Below the pieces are notes generated by a model. The model saw only the letters and a program-made list of their open reading frames with translations. It had not been told where the DNA came from and made no database searches. Both the position numbers and the translations under genes were made by a program. This document shows positions 33,938 through 42,682 of a stretch of 64,000 nucleotides of DNA, one piece after another. The stretch is from JAFAXA01 sp963777325 (lineage in GTDB: Bacteria > Pseudomonadota > Alphaproteobacteria > Acetobacterales > Acetobacteraceae): positions 1 through 64,000 of the forward strand of contig CAVZQE010000002.1 of NCBI GenBank assembly GCA_963777325.1, in the 5' to 3' direction. Numbering within the stretch: position 1 is the stretch's first letter; each line of letters opens with the position of its first letter.

Positions 33938-35291
33938 TTGGCAGACCTCCTCCTCCATAACACGCTCACGCGCCGCAAGGAGCGGTTCACGCCGGTCGAT
34001 CCCGCCTGCGTGCGGATGTATCTCTGCGGCCCGACCGTGTACGACCTCGCCCATATCGGCAACGCCCGGGCCATGGTCGTGTTCGACGTGCTGTACCGGG
34101 CTGCTCGCGCGCTACGGCGCGGGTTACTCTATCGTCCGCAACATCACCGACGTGGACGACAAGATCAACGAACGCGCCCGCGTGAGCGGCGAGCCGATCG
34201 CGTCGCATCACCGCGCGCACCACGGCCGACTTCCACGCCGACTCGCGGCGCTGTGCTGCCTGCCGCCGGACATCGAGCCCCGCGCCACCGGCCACATCGC
34301 CGAGATGATCGCGCTGATCGAGCGGCTGGTCGCCGGCGGCCACGCCTACGAGGCGCAGGGGCACGTGCTGTTCGCGGTGGCGAGCTTCGCCGGCTATGGT
34401 CGGCTCTCCGGCTATCAGTCCGGACGAGTTGCGGGCCGGGGCGCGGGTCGAGGTCGCGCCGTACAAGCGCGACCCGGAGGATTTCGTGCTGTGGAAGCCG
34501 TCCACGCCCGGACCTGCCGGGCTGGGAGAGTCCGTGGGGACGCGGGCGTCCCGGCTGGCACATCGAGTGCAGCGCCATGGCCTGGCGCTACCTCGGCGAG
34601 ACGTTCGACATCCACGGCGGCGGGCGCGACCTGATCTTCCCGCACCACGAGAACGAGATGGCGCAGAGCTGCTGCGCCTTCCCCGGCAGCTGCTTCGCCC
34701 GGGTCTGGCTGCATAACGGCATGCTGCGGGTGAACGGCGAGAAGATGTCGAAGAGCCTCGGCAACTTTCTGACCGTCCGCGGATGCGCTCGCAGCGCGCG
34801 CCGGGCGAGGCGGTGCGGCTCGTGCTGCTGCGCGCCCAGTACCGCGCGGAGCTCGATTTCTCGGACGCGGCGCTGGCCGAGGCGCGCCGCGAGCTGGACC
34901 GCTTCTATCGCGCGCTGGAGGCGCATCCGGGCGCGGAGCCGAAGTGGCGAAACGGTGCTGGACGCGCTCTCGGACGACCTCAACACGCCTGCCGCCCTGG
35001 CCGGATGCACGGCTTGGCCGATGCGGCGCTGGCGGGCGACGCGGCGGCGGCCGCGGATTTGCGGGCGGCCGGCGCGCTGCTCGGGCTGCTGCAACAATCC
35101 CCGGCCGAGTGGTTCCGGGGCGGCGGCGGGGACGAGGCGCGGGCGATCGAGGCCGCCATCGCCGAGCGGGTGCAAGCCCGCAAGTCGCGGGACTTCGCCC
35201 GCGCCGACCGGATCCGCGCGGAGCTGGCCGCGGCGCGGCGTCGTGCTGGAGGACGGTCCGGCCGGGCACGACCTGGCGGCGGGCCTCATAA
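33938..35291 (+). CDS. cysS: Cysteine-tRNA ligase (several frameshifts)
   Basis: Class I cysteinyl-tRNA synthetase. Motifs in order: YLCGPTVYDLAHIGNAR (Zn Cys and HIGN), TDVDDKINERA, WHIECSAMAW with GGGRDLIFPHHENEMAQ (zinc site), GEKMSKSLGNF (KMSKS) and the C-terminal GVVLEDGPAG then TTWRRAS-stop. The segments lie in different frames, with breaks near 34100, 34205, 34420, 34510, 34540, 34780, 34945 and 35260 or so. The whole span of 1,354 bp equals about 451 codons, right for the family. Since cysS is essential, the breaks must be errors unless a second copy exists. TTG at 33938 is the only in-frame start near the conserved beginning. Confidence 0.85.
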
Positions 35292-35301
35292 GGAGAAACC
35301 G

Positions 35302-35699
35302 ATGCGATACGCATTCGTGCTAGCGTCTCGTGCCTGGCGGCGGGCGTCGCGTGCGCCCATGGCGGTCCGGTGCCGGGCGCGGCGCCCCGCGCCATGGCGC
35401 CCGAGGCGCATGGCGCCGCAGCCCCGGAGAGGAGCCGTCGACCGCCGCCTATAAGACCGGCCATGGAGGTGATGCACAGGAATATGATGATCGACTACAC
35501 CGGCGACGCCGACCGGGATTTCGCCGCGGGCATGATCCCGCACCACCAGGGCGCGATCGACATGGCGCGGGTCGAGCTGAAATACGGCAACGATCCCGAG
35601 TTGCGGAAGCTCGCGCGGCAGATCGTCGCGCATCAGACGAGCGAGATCGCGCTCCTGCGCCGGTGGCAGACGAAGCATGGGCAAAAGCACGCCGAATGA
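35302..35699 (+). CDS. DUF305 exported protein (frameshifted)
   Basis: A ferritin-like four-helix DUF305 protein. The body MHRNMMIDYTGDADRDFAAG and MIPHHQGAIDMARVELKYG is intact in one frame and ends HGQKHAE-stop. The first 100 bases (MRYAFVLA...) would encode a signal peptide once an indel near 35325 is repaired (SCLAAGVACAHGG), and another extra base is likely near 35460 (TAAYKT then AMEVMH). About 132 residues when repaired. The conserved HH and DM residues suggest metal binding; family members are periplasmic, some linked to copper. It starts 11 bp after cysS with AGGAGAAACCG as ribosome site. Confidence 0.8.
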
Positions 35700-35712
35700 C
35701 AACGCGCCCCGC

Positions 35713-36538
35713 ATGACCGGCCGGAGCGGCGGCGCGGACCTCGGGCCGATGGGCAACAGCCCCGTCGTCGTGCTGGTCCGGCCGCAGCTTGCGGACAATA
35801 TCGGCGCGGTGGCGCGCGCGATGGCGAATGGCGGCCTGTTCCACCTGCGGCTGGTCGCGCCGCGCGACGGCTGGCCGCAGGAGAAGGCGTGGCGGACCGC
35901 CTCCGGCGCGGACCGAATCCTCGACGCGCTCACCCTGCACGACACGGTCGCCGACGCCGTCGCCGGCCTGCATCATGTTCTCGCCACCTGTCCCCGACCG
36001 CGCCATGTCGTAAAGCCGGTGCTGACGGCGCGCGGCGCGGCGGCCGAGTTGCGCGCTGATCTCAGCGCGCGATCTTCGGGCCGGTATCCTGTTCGGCCCG
36101 GAGCGCGCAGGCCTCGACAATGACGACATGGCGCAGGCGGACGCGCTCGTGCGGTTCCCGCTGAATCCCGGCTTCATGTCGCTCAATCTCGCCCAGGCCG
36201 TCATGGTGGTGGCGTACGAGTGGTGGACCGCCGCCGAAGAGACCCTGCCGCGCACGCTGATGACGAACGAGACGCGGGTCGCGACCAAGGGGGAGCTGGA
36301 GGGGTTCCTCGCGCATCTCACCGACCAGCTTGACGCAAGCGGCTTCCTGCGCAACCTGCCGAAGCGGCCAGGAATGGTGCGCAACATCCGTCATTTCTTC
36401 CAGCGCGGCGAAGTGACCGAGCAGGAGTTGCGCACGCTGTACGGCATCGTGACGGAGCTGGCGCTCGGCCGTCGCCAGCGCGGCCGGCTCGAGCGCGAGG
36501 ACGGCCGGCCGGTTGACACCGGGCCGGGAGAACCCTAA
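35713..36538 (+). CDS. trmJ: tRNA (cytidine/uridine-2'-O) methyltransferase TrmJ
   Basis: SPOUT-class RNA methyltransferase. The N-terminal half reads VVVLVRPQLADNIGAVARAM (about residues 17-36, the family signature for substrate and SAM knot), then HVLATCPRPRHVVKP. After one missing base near 36075 the frame continues as LRAGILFGPERAGLDNDDMA and NPGFMSLNLAQAVMVVAYE, the deep trefoil knot. Corrected length about 275 residues. It should 2'-O-methylate position 32 of tRNAs. Start at 35713, or at 35677 inside DUF305; the former gives the usual short leader. It lies directly before rpsD. Confidence 0.88.
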
Positions 36539-36675
36539 GCACCCGCCCATTGCCGGGAACGCGGCCGGGCCTTCGGGGCCTGCGCCCGTCCATCGCGCTT
36601 GCGTGCGGCCTACCGGTGCAACAAGCCGGGTGGCCGTCGATCGCGGCCCATTCGCGACAAGAGAAGGACACGCGC

Positions 36676-37289
36676 ATGACCAAGCGCGCCGAAAGCAAGT
36701 ACAAGATCAATCGCCGCCTCGGGCGTCAACCTGTGGGGCCGGCCGAAATCCCCGATCAACAAGCGCGATTACGGTCCCGGACAGCACGGCCAGCGCCGCA
36801 AGAAGCCCAGCGACTTCGGCGTGCAGCTGATGGCGAAGCAGAAGCTGAAGGGTTACTACGGCAATATCGGCGAGAAGCAGTTCCGGAAATATTACGAGGA
36901 GGCGGTCCGCCGCAAGGGCGACACCTCGCGAGAACCTGATCGAGCTGCTGGAGCGGCGGCTGGACGCCGTGATCTACCGCATGAAGTTCGCGATCACGCC
37001 CTTCGCTGCCCGCCAGTTCGTCTCGCACGGCCATCTGCTCGTCAATGGCCGGAAGCTAAACATCCCGTCCTTTCGTGGGGATGGGGACGTGATCGAGGTC
37101 AAGGACAAGTCGAAGCAGCTCGCCGTGGTGCTGGACGCCGCCCAGAGCACCGAGCGCGACGTGCCGGAATACCTCGAGGTCGACCACCGCGCGATGAAGG
37201 GCCGCTTCGCCCGCGCGCCGAAGCTGACCGACGTGCCGTATCCGGTGCAGATGGAGCCGAACCTCGTGGTCGAGTTCTACTCTCGTTAA
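36676..37289 (+). CDS. rpsD: 30S ribosomal protein S4 (two frameshifts)
   Basis: Ribosomal protein S4, a primary 16S rRNA binder. It starts MTKRAESKYKINRRLG, continues VNLWGRPKSPINKRDYGPGQ in another frame and, after a second break, ENLIELLERRLDAVIYRM with the S4 RNA-binding domain (FVSHGHLLVNGRKLNIPS) and ends VVEFYSR. Exactly one extra base near 36723 and one near 36930 explain both breaks: 614 minus 2 gives 204 codons, the standard S4 length. This is the cleanest proof in the window that the indels are sequence errors. The monocistronic placement with a 137-bp leader is normal for alphaproteobacteria. Confidence 0.95.
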
Positions 37290-37378
37290 CCCGATCCGCG
37301 TAGCCTGCTGCTTTCAGTAGCGGGGGCGCCGGGCTGGACCAGATTGAACCTCCCGGGCCGGCGCCCTATTCTCCCTCC

Positions 37379-37892
37379 ATGGAAGCGCGGGTCGCCGTCC
37401 TGGAGCAGATCGCCCTGTCCACGCAGGCCGCGCTGGAGCGGATCGTGCGCGGCCGGGGATGCGCCAGTTGCGGACCGAGGTAAAGGGTCTTTCTACCGAG
37501 TTGCGGACCGAGATAAAGGGTCTTGCGACCGAGCTGCGGACAGGGATTAAGAGCCTGGCAACCAATCTCCGGGCTGAGATGAGTGGGCTCGAAAGTGGTC
37601 TCCGGGCCGAGATAGATGGTCTCCGGGGCGCAATGAATGGTCTCCGGGGCGAGTGAAAGGCCTCGCGACCGAACTGCGGGCCGAAATGAAGGGGTTGGAA
37701 AGCGGTCTCCGGGGCGAGTCGAAAGGCCTTGCGACCGAGTTGCGGGCCGAAATGCGCGACCTCCGGATTTCGACACGGCAAGACTTCTACTGGCTGTTCG
37801 GTATGATGCTCGCCGGCTTTACCGGCCTTCTCGGGGTCATGGCGCACGGCTTTCACTGGCTGAGCACCCGAAAGCGGCTCCCCATCCCATGA
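37379..37892 (+). CDS. Hendecad-repeat coiled-coil protein with C-terminal TM
   Basis: An unrecognised protein of about 171 residues. After MEARVAVLEQIALSTQAALE comes a run of 11-residue repeats of the form LR(T/A)E(I/M)KGL(A/E)(T/S)(E/G), at least eight units over two stretches, then STRQDFYWLFGMMLAGFTGL, a single transmembrane helix, and a basic end. The 11-residue period implies a right-handed or straight coiled coil. Two frame breaks, near 37460 and 37646, interrupt it. At the second, comparison with the later copy (GAGTCGAAAGGCC against GAGTGAAAGGCC) shows one lost C. Membrane-tethered, bulk probably cytosolic or periplasmic rod. Its TGA overlaps the ATG of prfC. Confidence 0.65.
37468..37633 (+). 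repeat. 33-bp in-frame tandem repeat
   Basis: Imperfect 33-bp units start at 37468, 37501, 37534, 37567 and 37600 (each opening TTGCGGACC, CTGCGGACA or CTCCGGGC). They are coding and give the 11-residue protein repeat. A second set continues from about 37665 to 37765. Not a CRISPR: units abut without spacers. Confidence 0.8.
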
Positions 37893-39432
37893 CCGACGCC
37901 ACGACCGAGATCGCCCGCCGCCGCACCTTCGCGATCATCTCCCATCCCGACGCCGGCAAGACGACGCTGACCGAGCGGCTGCTCCGCGCCGGCGGCGCCA
38001 TCCAGCTGGCGGGCAACGTGCGCGCCAAGGGCGAGCGGCGGCGCACGCGGTCGGACTGGATGGGGATCGAGCGCGAGCGCGGCATCTCGGTCGTCACCTC
38101 CGTGATGACCTTCGAGCACGCGGGCTGCGTGTTCAACCTGCTCGACACGCCGGGCCACGAGGATTTCTCCGAGGACACCTACCGCACGCTGACCGCGGTC
38201 GATTCCGCGGTGATGGTGATCGACGCCGCCAAGGGCATCGAGAGCCGGACGCGCAAGCTGTTCGAGATCTGCCGGCTGCGCGACATCCCGATCCTCACCT
38301 TCATCAACAAGATGGACCGCGAGAGCCGCGACCCGTTGGAGCTGCTCGACGAGATCGCGACCACGCTCGCGCTCGACACGGCGCCGGTGACCTGGCCGGT
38401 GGGCCGCGCCGTCCGAGTTCGTCGGCACCTACGATCTGCGCACGCGCGACATGCGGCTGACCCAGGACGTCGCGCAGTCCGATCCGCGGATGCAGGCGCT
38501 GGCCGACGAGGTCGATCTGGTGCGGGCGGCGCTGCCCGCGTTCGACCGGAAGCGTTCGACGGACGGGCACCTGACGCCCGTGTTCTTCGGCAGCGCCATC
38601 CGCGACATCGGCGTCGGCGATCTGCTCGACGCGCTGGCCGCGTTCGGGCCCGCCGCCCCGCGCGCAGCCGGCCGACACGCGCGTCGTCGAGGCGACCGAG
38701 CCGGAGCTGACCGCGCTCGTGTTCAAGATCCAGGCGAACATGGACCCCAACCACCGCGACCGCATCGCCTTCGCGCGGGTCTGCTCCGGGCGTCTGGTGC
38801 GCGGCATGCGGCTGAGGCAGGTGCGCACCGGCAAGCTGATCCCGCTGCACGCGCCGCAATTCTTCTTCGCCCGCGAGCGCGAGCTGGCCGAGGAGGCCTA
38901 TGCCGGCGACGTGGTCGGCATCCCGAACCACGGCACGCTGCGCATCGGCGACACCCTGACCGAGGGCGAGGAGCTGAACTTCGTCGGCGTGCCGTATTTC
39001 GCGCCCGAGATCCTGCGCCGGGTGCGGCTCGACGACGCGATGAAGGCGAAGAAGCTGCGCCAGGCGCTGCAGGAACTGGCCGAGGAGGGCGTGGTGCAGC
39101 TGTTCCGGCCGCAGGACGGATCGCCGCCGCTGGTCGGCGTGGTCGGCACCTTGCAGCTCGACGTGCTCCAGGCGCGGCTGGCGGGCGAGTACGGCGTCGC
39201 GATCGGGTTCGAGCCGACGCCCTTCGCGCTGGCGCGCTGGGTCTCGGCGACGATCGCGCGGCGCTCGCCCGGTTCGTCGCGGACAACCGCGGCGCGCATG
39301 GCGGACGACGTGGACGGCGACCCGGTGTTCCTCGCCACCTCCGCCTTCATGATGCGCCGGACCGCCGAACTGAACCCGGCGTTGAGCTTCCGCGACATCA
39401 AGGACGTGCGGACGGAGAAGCTTGCCGCTTAG
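37889..39432 (+). CDS. prfC: Peptide chain release factor 3 (several frameshifts)
   Basis: RF3, the GTPase that removes RF1/RF2 from the ribosome after termination. G-domain motifs are intact: SHPDAGKTTLTERLL (P-loop), RGISVVTSV (switch I), DTPGHEDFSEDTYR (G3) and TFINKMDRE (G4). The distinctive SDWMGIERERG marks RF3. Breaks lie near 38410 (an extra base before EFVGTYD), 38665, 39250 (lost G) and 39295 (extra C). The C-terminal domain (RRTAELNPALSFRDIKDVRT) ends at 39432. The span of 1,544 bp is about 514 codons, normal. The ATG overlaps the coiled-coil stop (ATGA). Confidence 0.92.
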
Positions 39433-39525
39433 ATATAAGCTTCGGCTGCGCGATGCCGCCATCCGGCGTCGGGACGCCGATGGCGAGGACTACGAAACCC
39501 AAGGAGATATGAACGGTCGACCCAG

Positions 39526-39792
39526 GTGAGAACCGTTCTCTGCTATGGCGACTCCAATACCTATGGAACCATCCCCACGCTGGCGCGGGCCGGCCGACAG
39601 CGATATGCCCCGGACCGTCGCTGGCCCGGATCCTGCGGGGATCGGGGAGGCAGCTAAACGGACGGGCGTTGCATTTCTGACGCTGCCGATTTGATTGCAT
39701 CCAGCGCCGTCGACGGCATTCATCTCGACGGCGATGCACACCGTGTTTTGGGAACGAAGTTAGCGGTGATGGTTCGGGAGCTATTGGCTTAG
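39526..39792 (+). pseudogene. SGNH/GDSL hydrolase with internal deletion
   Basis: The first 35 residues are a clear SGNH arylesterase start (VRTVLCYGDSNTYGTIPTLA, catalytic Ser in GDSN, then RYAPDRRWPG). The last 40 are its C terminus (LIASSAVDGIHLDGDAHRVL, with the catalytic Asp and His in DGIHLD). Only about 30 bases join them, so roughly 130 residues with blocks II-III, including the oxyanion Gly and Asn, are missing. A TAA at 39655 and a frame change follow the junction. It could be a real deletion or a collapse in assembly. GTG at 39526 is the natural start. Confidence 0.7.
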
Positions 39793-39906
39793 ACGAAAGG
39801 CGGGACAGCCCGTCGGGCGGCGGTCTCAATCGCTTCCAATGGAATGAAAATGACGGAAGAACTCGATAGCGGGTAGAAGAGTGCTCAAGGGAAGAAAAGG
39901 GCCAAA

Positions 39907-40223
39907 ATGTCAGACGATGAGCATACGCAACAAGAAAAGGACAACATCGCCCGTTGTTCATCGCTGGCTTGAACTGAAAGCCGCGCCCCGGCGATCGTTC
40001 CGTCTCAATCACATTCACGCCGACGGCAACACCTGCATCGTCGAAGTGATCTTGCTGAACCCCGACGATAAGCGGTTCGGAGAAGACGTACAAACTGCAT
40101 ATGGCCGCGATCATGGAAATCGAGAACGGTCAGATCAAGCGGGACCGCAGCTATCACAACATCGGTTCGGAGTACCCGCTATGGCCCGGCTTGGAGGAGG
40201 CCGACCCGAACAAGCCCGCTTAG
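39907..40223 (+). pseudogene. NTF2/SnoaL-like protein, frameshifted and possibly shortened
   Basis: Three fragments in different frames: MSDDEHTQQEKDNIAR, then HIHADGNTCIVEVILLNPDD and KTYKLHMAAIMEIENGQIKR ending EEADPNKPA-stop at 40223. The order and spacing fit a SnoaL-like (NTF2-fold) small protein, which forms a cone-shaped pocket for ligands or reactions such as polyketide cyclisation. The total of about 105 codons is shorter than the usual 120-150, so part of the middle may be missing besides the indels. It converges on the DUF1264 gene with one base between stops. Confidence 0.5.
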
Positions 40224-40224
40224 T

Positions 40225-41017
40225 CTAACGCCGGCGCATGTCCATCTCGGCGAGCCGGGTCTGCACGGTCCGGCCGCTCTCCCAGGAGTTGGCGCCCGGC
40301 TGCACGTCGGCCACAGGGATGTTTGCCCGTTTCCCCCGGCGCTCCTCGGTCGAAACACCGAGCCGCTGGTCCCGTTCCGCGACCATGGCCGGATCGGCCT
40401 GGCCGTCCGCCGTGAAGCCCATCATAGAGCTGCGGCACGCCGTAGGGGAAATCGTCCCGGTCGTATTGCCAGGTGTGGAAGGTCTTGCCGTAGGTGCTGA
40501 CGAGATCCTCGGAATAGGCGCGCTCCGCGAGTTGAGGAATGCCCGGCGCGATCAGCTGGCCGGATTTCACCTCATAATGATGGCTGTGCCAGAGGCGCTT
40601 CTCCTCTGCCGGCAACCGGCGGAAGCGGTCGGCGCTGGTGATGTACTCGATGCCGATCAGGCGCGCGTTCGGTTCGTTGCGGTCGAAGATGACGCATTGG
40701 TGCAAATCGGGCTGCAAATGGATGCAGAAATGCGTCGCCTCGACCTGCCGGCCCATGTCGTCCGCGTCATGTGGAAGCAGTTGAGATAGGTGCTCATCGC
40801 CTCCAGCGGATACTTGGTCTGTATCGCGGCCGATGCCGAATCCAGGGCGCGGTGCTTCAACGAATGGCCTTCGCCGACGGCGGTGTCGCGGTCGCCTTTG
40901 CGGCCGGAACACACCGGCCGCGGCCAACGCCCCCGCCGCCAGTCCAAGCCCGAACGAGCCGAATGCGCCGCGCGTGCGGGCGCAATGGGCGCATGAGACG
41001 GTTTCCGACTGGGCCAT
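40225..41017 (-). CDS. DUF1264 (oil-body-associated-like) protein (frameshifts)
   Basis: Starts MAQSETVSCAHC, then a possible membrane or signal segment (GSFGLGLAAGALAAAGVF). The conserved DUF1264 body follows: LEAMSTYLNCFH, RQVEATHFCIHLQPDLHQ, CVIFDRNEPNARLIGIEYI, KRLWHSHHYEVKSGQLI and KTFHTWQYDRDDFPYG, ending MRRR-stop. Breaks near 40435, 40780 and 40860 move it between frames; about 264 codons in all. The family is shared by plants (oil-body-associated proteins), fungi and bacteria; its His-rich core is conserved but its reaction is unknown. GGAGGAGCACC precedes the ATG. It is last in the minus-strand run from purB. Confidence 0.75.
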
Positions 41018-41020
41018 GAC

Positions 41021-42058
41021 GGTGCTCCTCCATGCCGTCCCGGCACAACGCGCGCGCCCGGCTTTCGTCCCCGGCGACGCCTGCGCACGGTTCGGCGAGC
41101 ACCGCTCTGCCGTAGGCGCGGAAAGGTCCAGGCCAATCGGGCGCGCGCCATGGCTGGAGGCAAGCCACCGCGAACAAGGCCGCCCGGCGGGCGCTCGGCT
41201 GGTGGTAGAGCGAAAGGGCGAGCCACGGCAGACCCTCCCGCCTGCGCTGGTGACGCAGCATCTCCCGCCCGATGATCCAGGCACCGTGGCCCGGGCGGAG
41301 TCTCGCGCTGCGGCGCAGCGGTCCCGGCCGAGCCGGGCAACCAGTGCGGGTTCGGAGAAGATCGCGTCCAGGCATCGCCGCGCCGTCTCGGGATTGGCCG
41401 CCATGCGCAGATACGCGCCGCTCCGGCGCTGACAGCGAACGTGGAACCAGGGCGCCGCCCCCGGCTCGGCCGCGAACGGGCCCGCGCTGGCAAGCCTGAC
41501 CGAGCACTCCCAATCCTCGCCGAAGGCGAGATCGGTCCGGAAGGGAGCGCCCTCCAGGGCCGAACGCCGGATCAGCACATGCCCGCCATTGGCGAACAGG
41601 TTGCGCACGAGCAGGCGCGGCAGCAGATCGCCCGAGGGCAAGCGGCCGAGCCTGATGCTCACCGGCGCGCATCCGGGCATGCCGTCCTCCGGCACGAAGG
41701 CGTAGCGCCCGTGCGAGGCGACGGCGGCCGGCTCGGCGCTCAGGGCATCGCAGAGCCGGGCCAGCGCATCGGACGCCAGCCAGTCGTCGCCGTCCAGGAA
41801 CAGGACGAAAATCCGTGTCGATCTCACTCAACCCGCGATAGCGCGCGGCCGACACGCCCGCCTGCTCCTGCCGCACGACCCTGATCCGCGTGTCGCCTGC
41901 GGCGAAGCTGTCGGCGATGGCTGCGCTCGCGTCCGGAGGAGCCATCGTCCACAACGACCATCGCCCAGTCCGGGCGGGACTGGGCGATGACGGACCGGAT
42001 CGTCGTGGCCAGGAAGGGCGCGACGTTGTGGGCCGGGGTGACGACCCCGACGCGGCTC
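41021..42058 (-). CDS. Family 2 glycosyltransferase (frameshifts; ends approximate)
   Basis: GT-A fold glycosyltransferase. It opens RVGVVTPAHNVAPFLATTIR, continues AMVVVDDGSSDASAAIADSF (nucleotide-binding DDGS), RVVRQEQAGVSAARYRGL, then VLFLDGDDWLASDALARL (DxD), and a GEDWECSVRL element that is typical of the acceptor side. The C-terminal third (GPFRAYGRAVLAEP) is less clear. Breaks near 41815 and 41935 and several later shift the frame. Length about 345 codons. No start codon is plain: translation may begin close to the grxD stop at 42059. Likely transfers a sugar to cell-envelope polysaccharide. Confidence 0.75.
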
Positions 42059-42399
42059 TCAGGCGGCCGCGGGGTGCGGAACTGCCCTTCTCCTTCAGCA
42101 ACGTCTCCAGCTCGCCGGACTGGAACATCTCGGTCACGATGTCGCAGCCGCCGACGAACTCGCCCTTCACATAAAGCTGCGGGATCGTCGGCCAGTTGGA
42201 GAACTGCTTGAGCCCTCGCGCAGCTCGGCATCCTCCAGCACGTTGGCGGTCTGGAACGGCACGTTCAGATGCGACAGGATCTGCACCACGCGGGCGGAGA
42301 AGCCGCATTGCGGGAACATCGCGGTGCCCTTCATGTAGAGCATCACCGGGTTGTCGTCGATCTCGCGCCTGGATGCGCGTCGAAGACGGTATCGGTCAT
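42059..42399 (-). CDS. grxD: Monothiol glutaredoxin GrxD (frameshifts)
   Basis: Monothiol glutaredoxin that carries or senses Fe-S clusters. Segments: MTDTVFD, then DDNPVMLYMKGTAMFPQCGF with the single active Cys in PQCGFS (a CGFS site), NVPFQTANVLEDAELREG, NWPTIPQLYVKGEFVGGCDI and MFQSGELETLLKEKG. Breaks near 42370, 42215 and 42090. About 113 codons, the normal size. It follows bolA by 29 bp; the BolA-GrxD pair is a known iron-sulfur regulatory complex, and the order purL-bolA-grxD is common in alphaproteobacteria. Confidence 0.9.
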
Positions 42400-42428
42400 G
42401 GCAGACTCCTTGCTGAGCTCCGATGCTA

Positions 42429-42663
42429 TCAGGGGCGGAGGTCTGCAAGCGCGAGGGCGTGCAGCTCGCCGCCCATGCGGCCGCGCAGCGCGGCATAGAC
42501 GATCTGGTGCTGCTGCACGCGCGGACGGCCGCGGAACTGCTTCGCTGACCACGGTGGCGGCATAGTGGTCGCCGTCGCCGGCCAGGTCCTCGATGGTGAC
42601 GCGTCGCATCGGGCAAGCGCCGCCTTGATCAGCGCCTCGATCTCGCTCGGCGGCCATCGCCAT
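42429..42663 (-). CDS. BolA family protein (frameshifts)
   Basis: A BolA-like protein of about 78 residues, the usual size. Seen: MAMAAE, then after a break VTIEDLAGDGDHYAATVV, and after another RGRPRVQQHQIVYAALRGRM with GGELHALAL at the end. The conserved HQ/VYxAL element and the C-terminal His are present. These proteins bind monothiol glutaredoxins through a shared [2Fe-2S] cluster; grxD is the next gene. It starts 19 bp after purL. Confidence 0.88.
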
Positions 42664-42682
42664 CGGTCAGTCTCCGTCAGCC

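Noticed and set aside
37468..37765. 33-bp direct repeats that might suggest a CRISPR array
   Set aside because: Units are contiguous with no spacers, stay in frame, and encode an 11-residue coiled-coil repeat.
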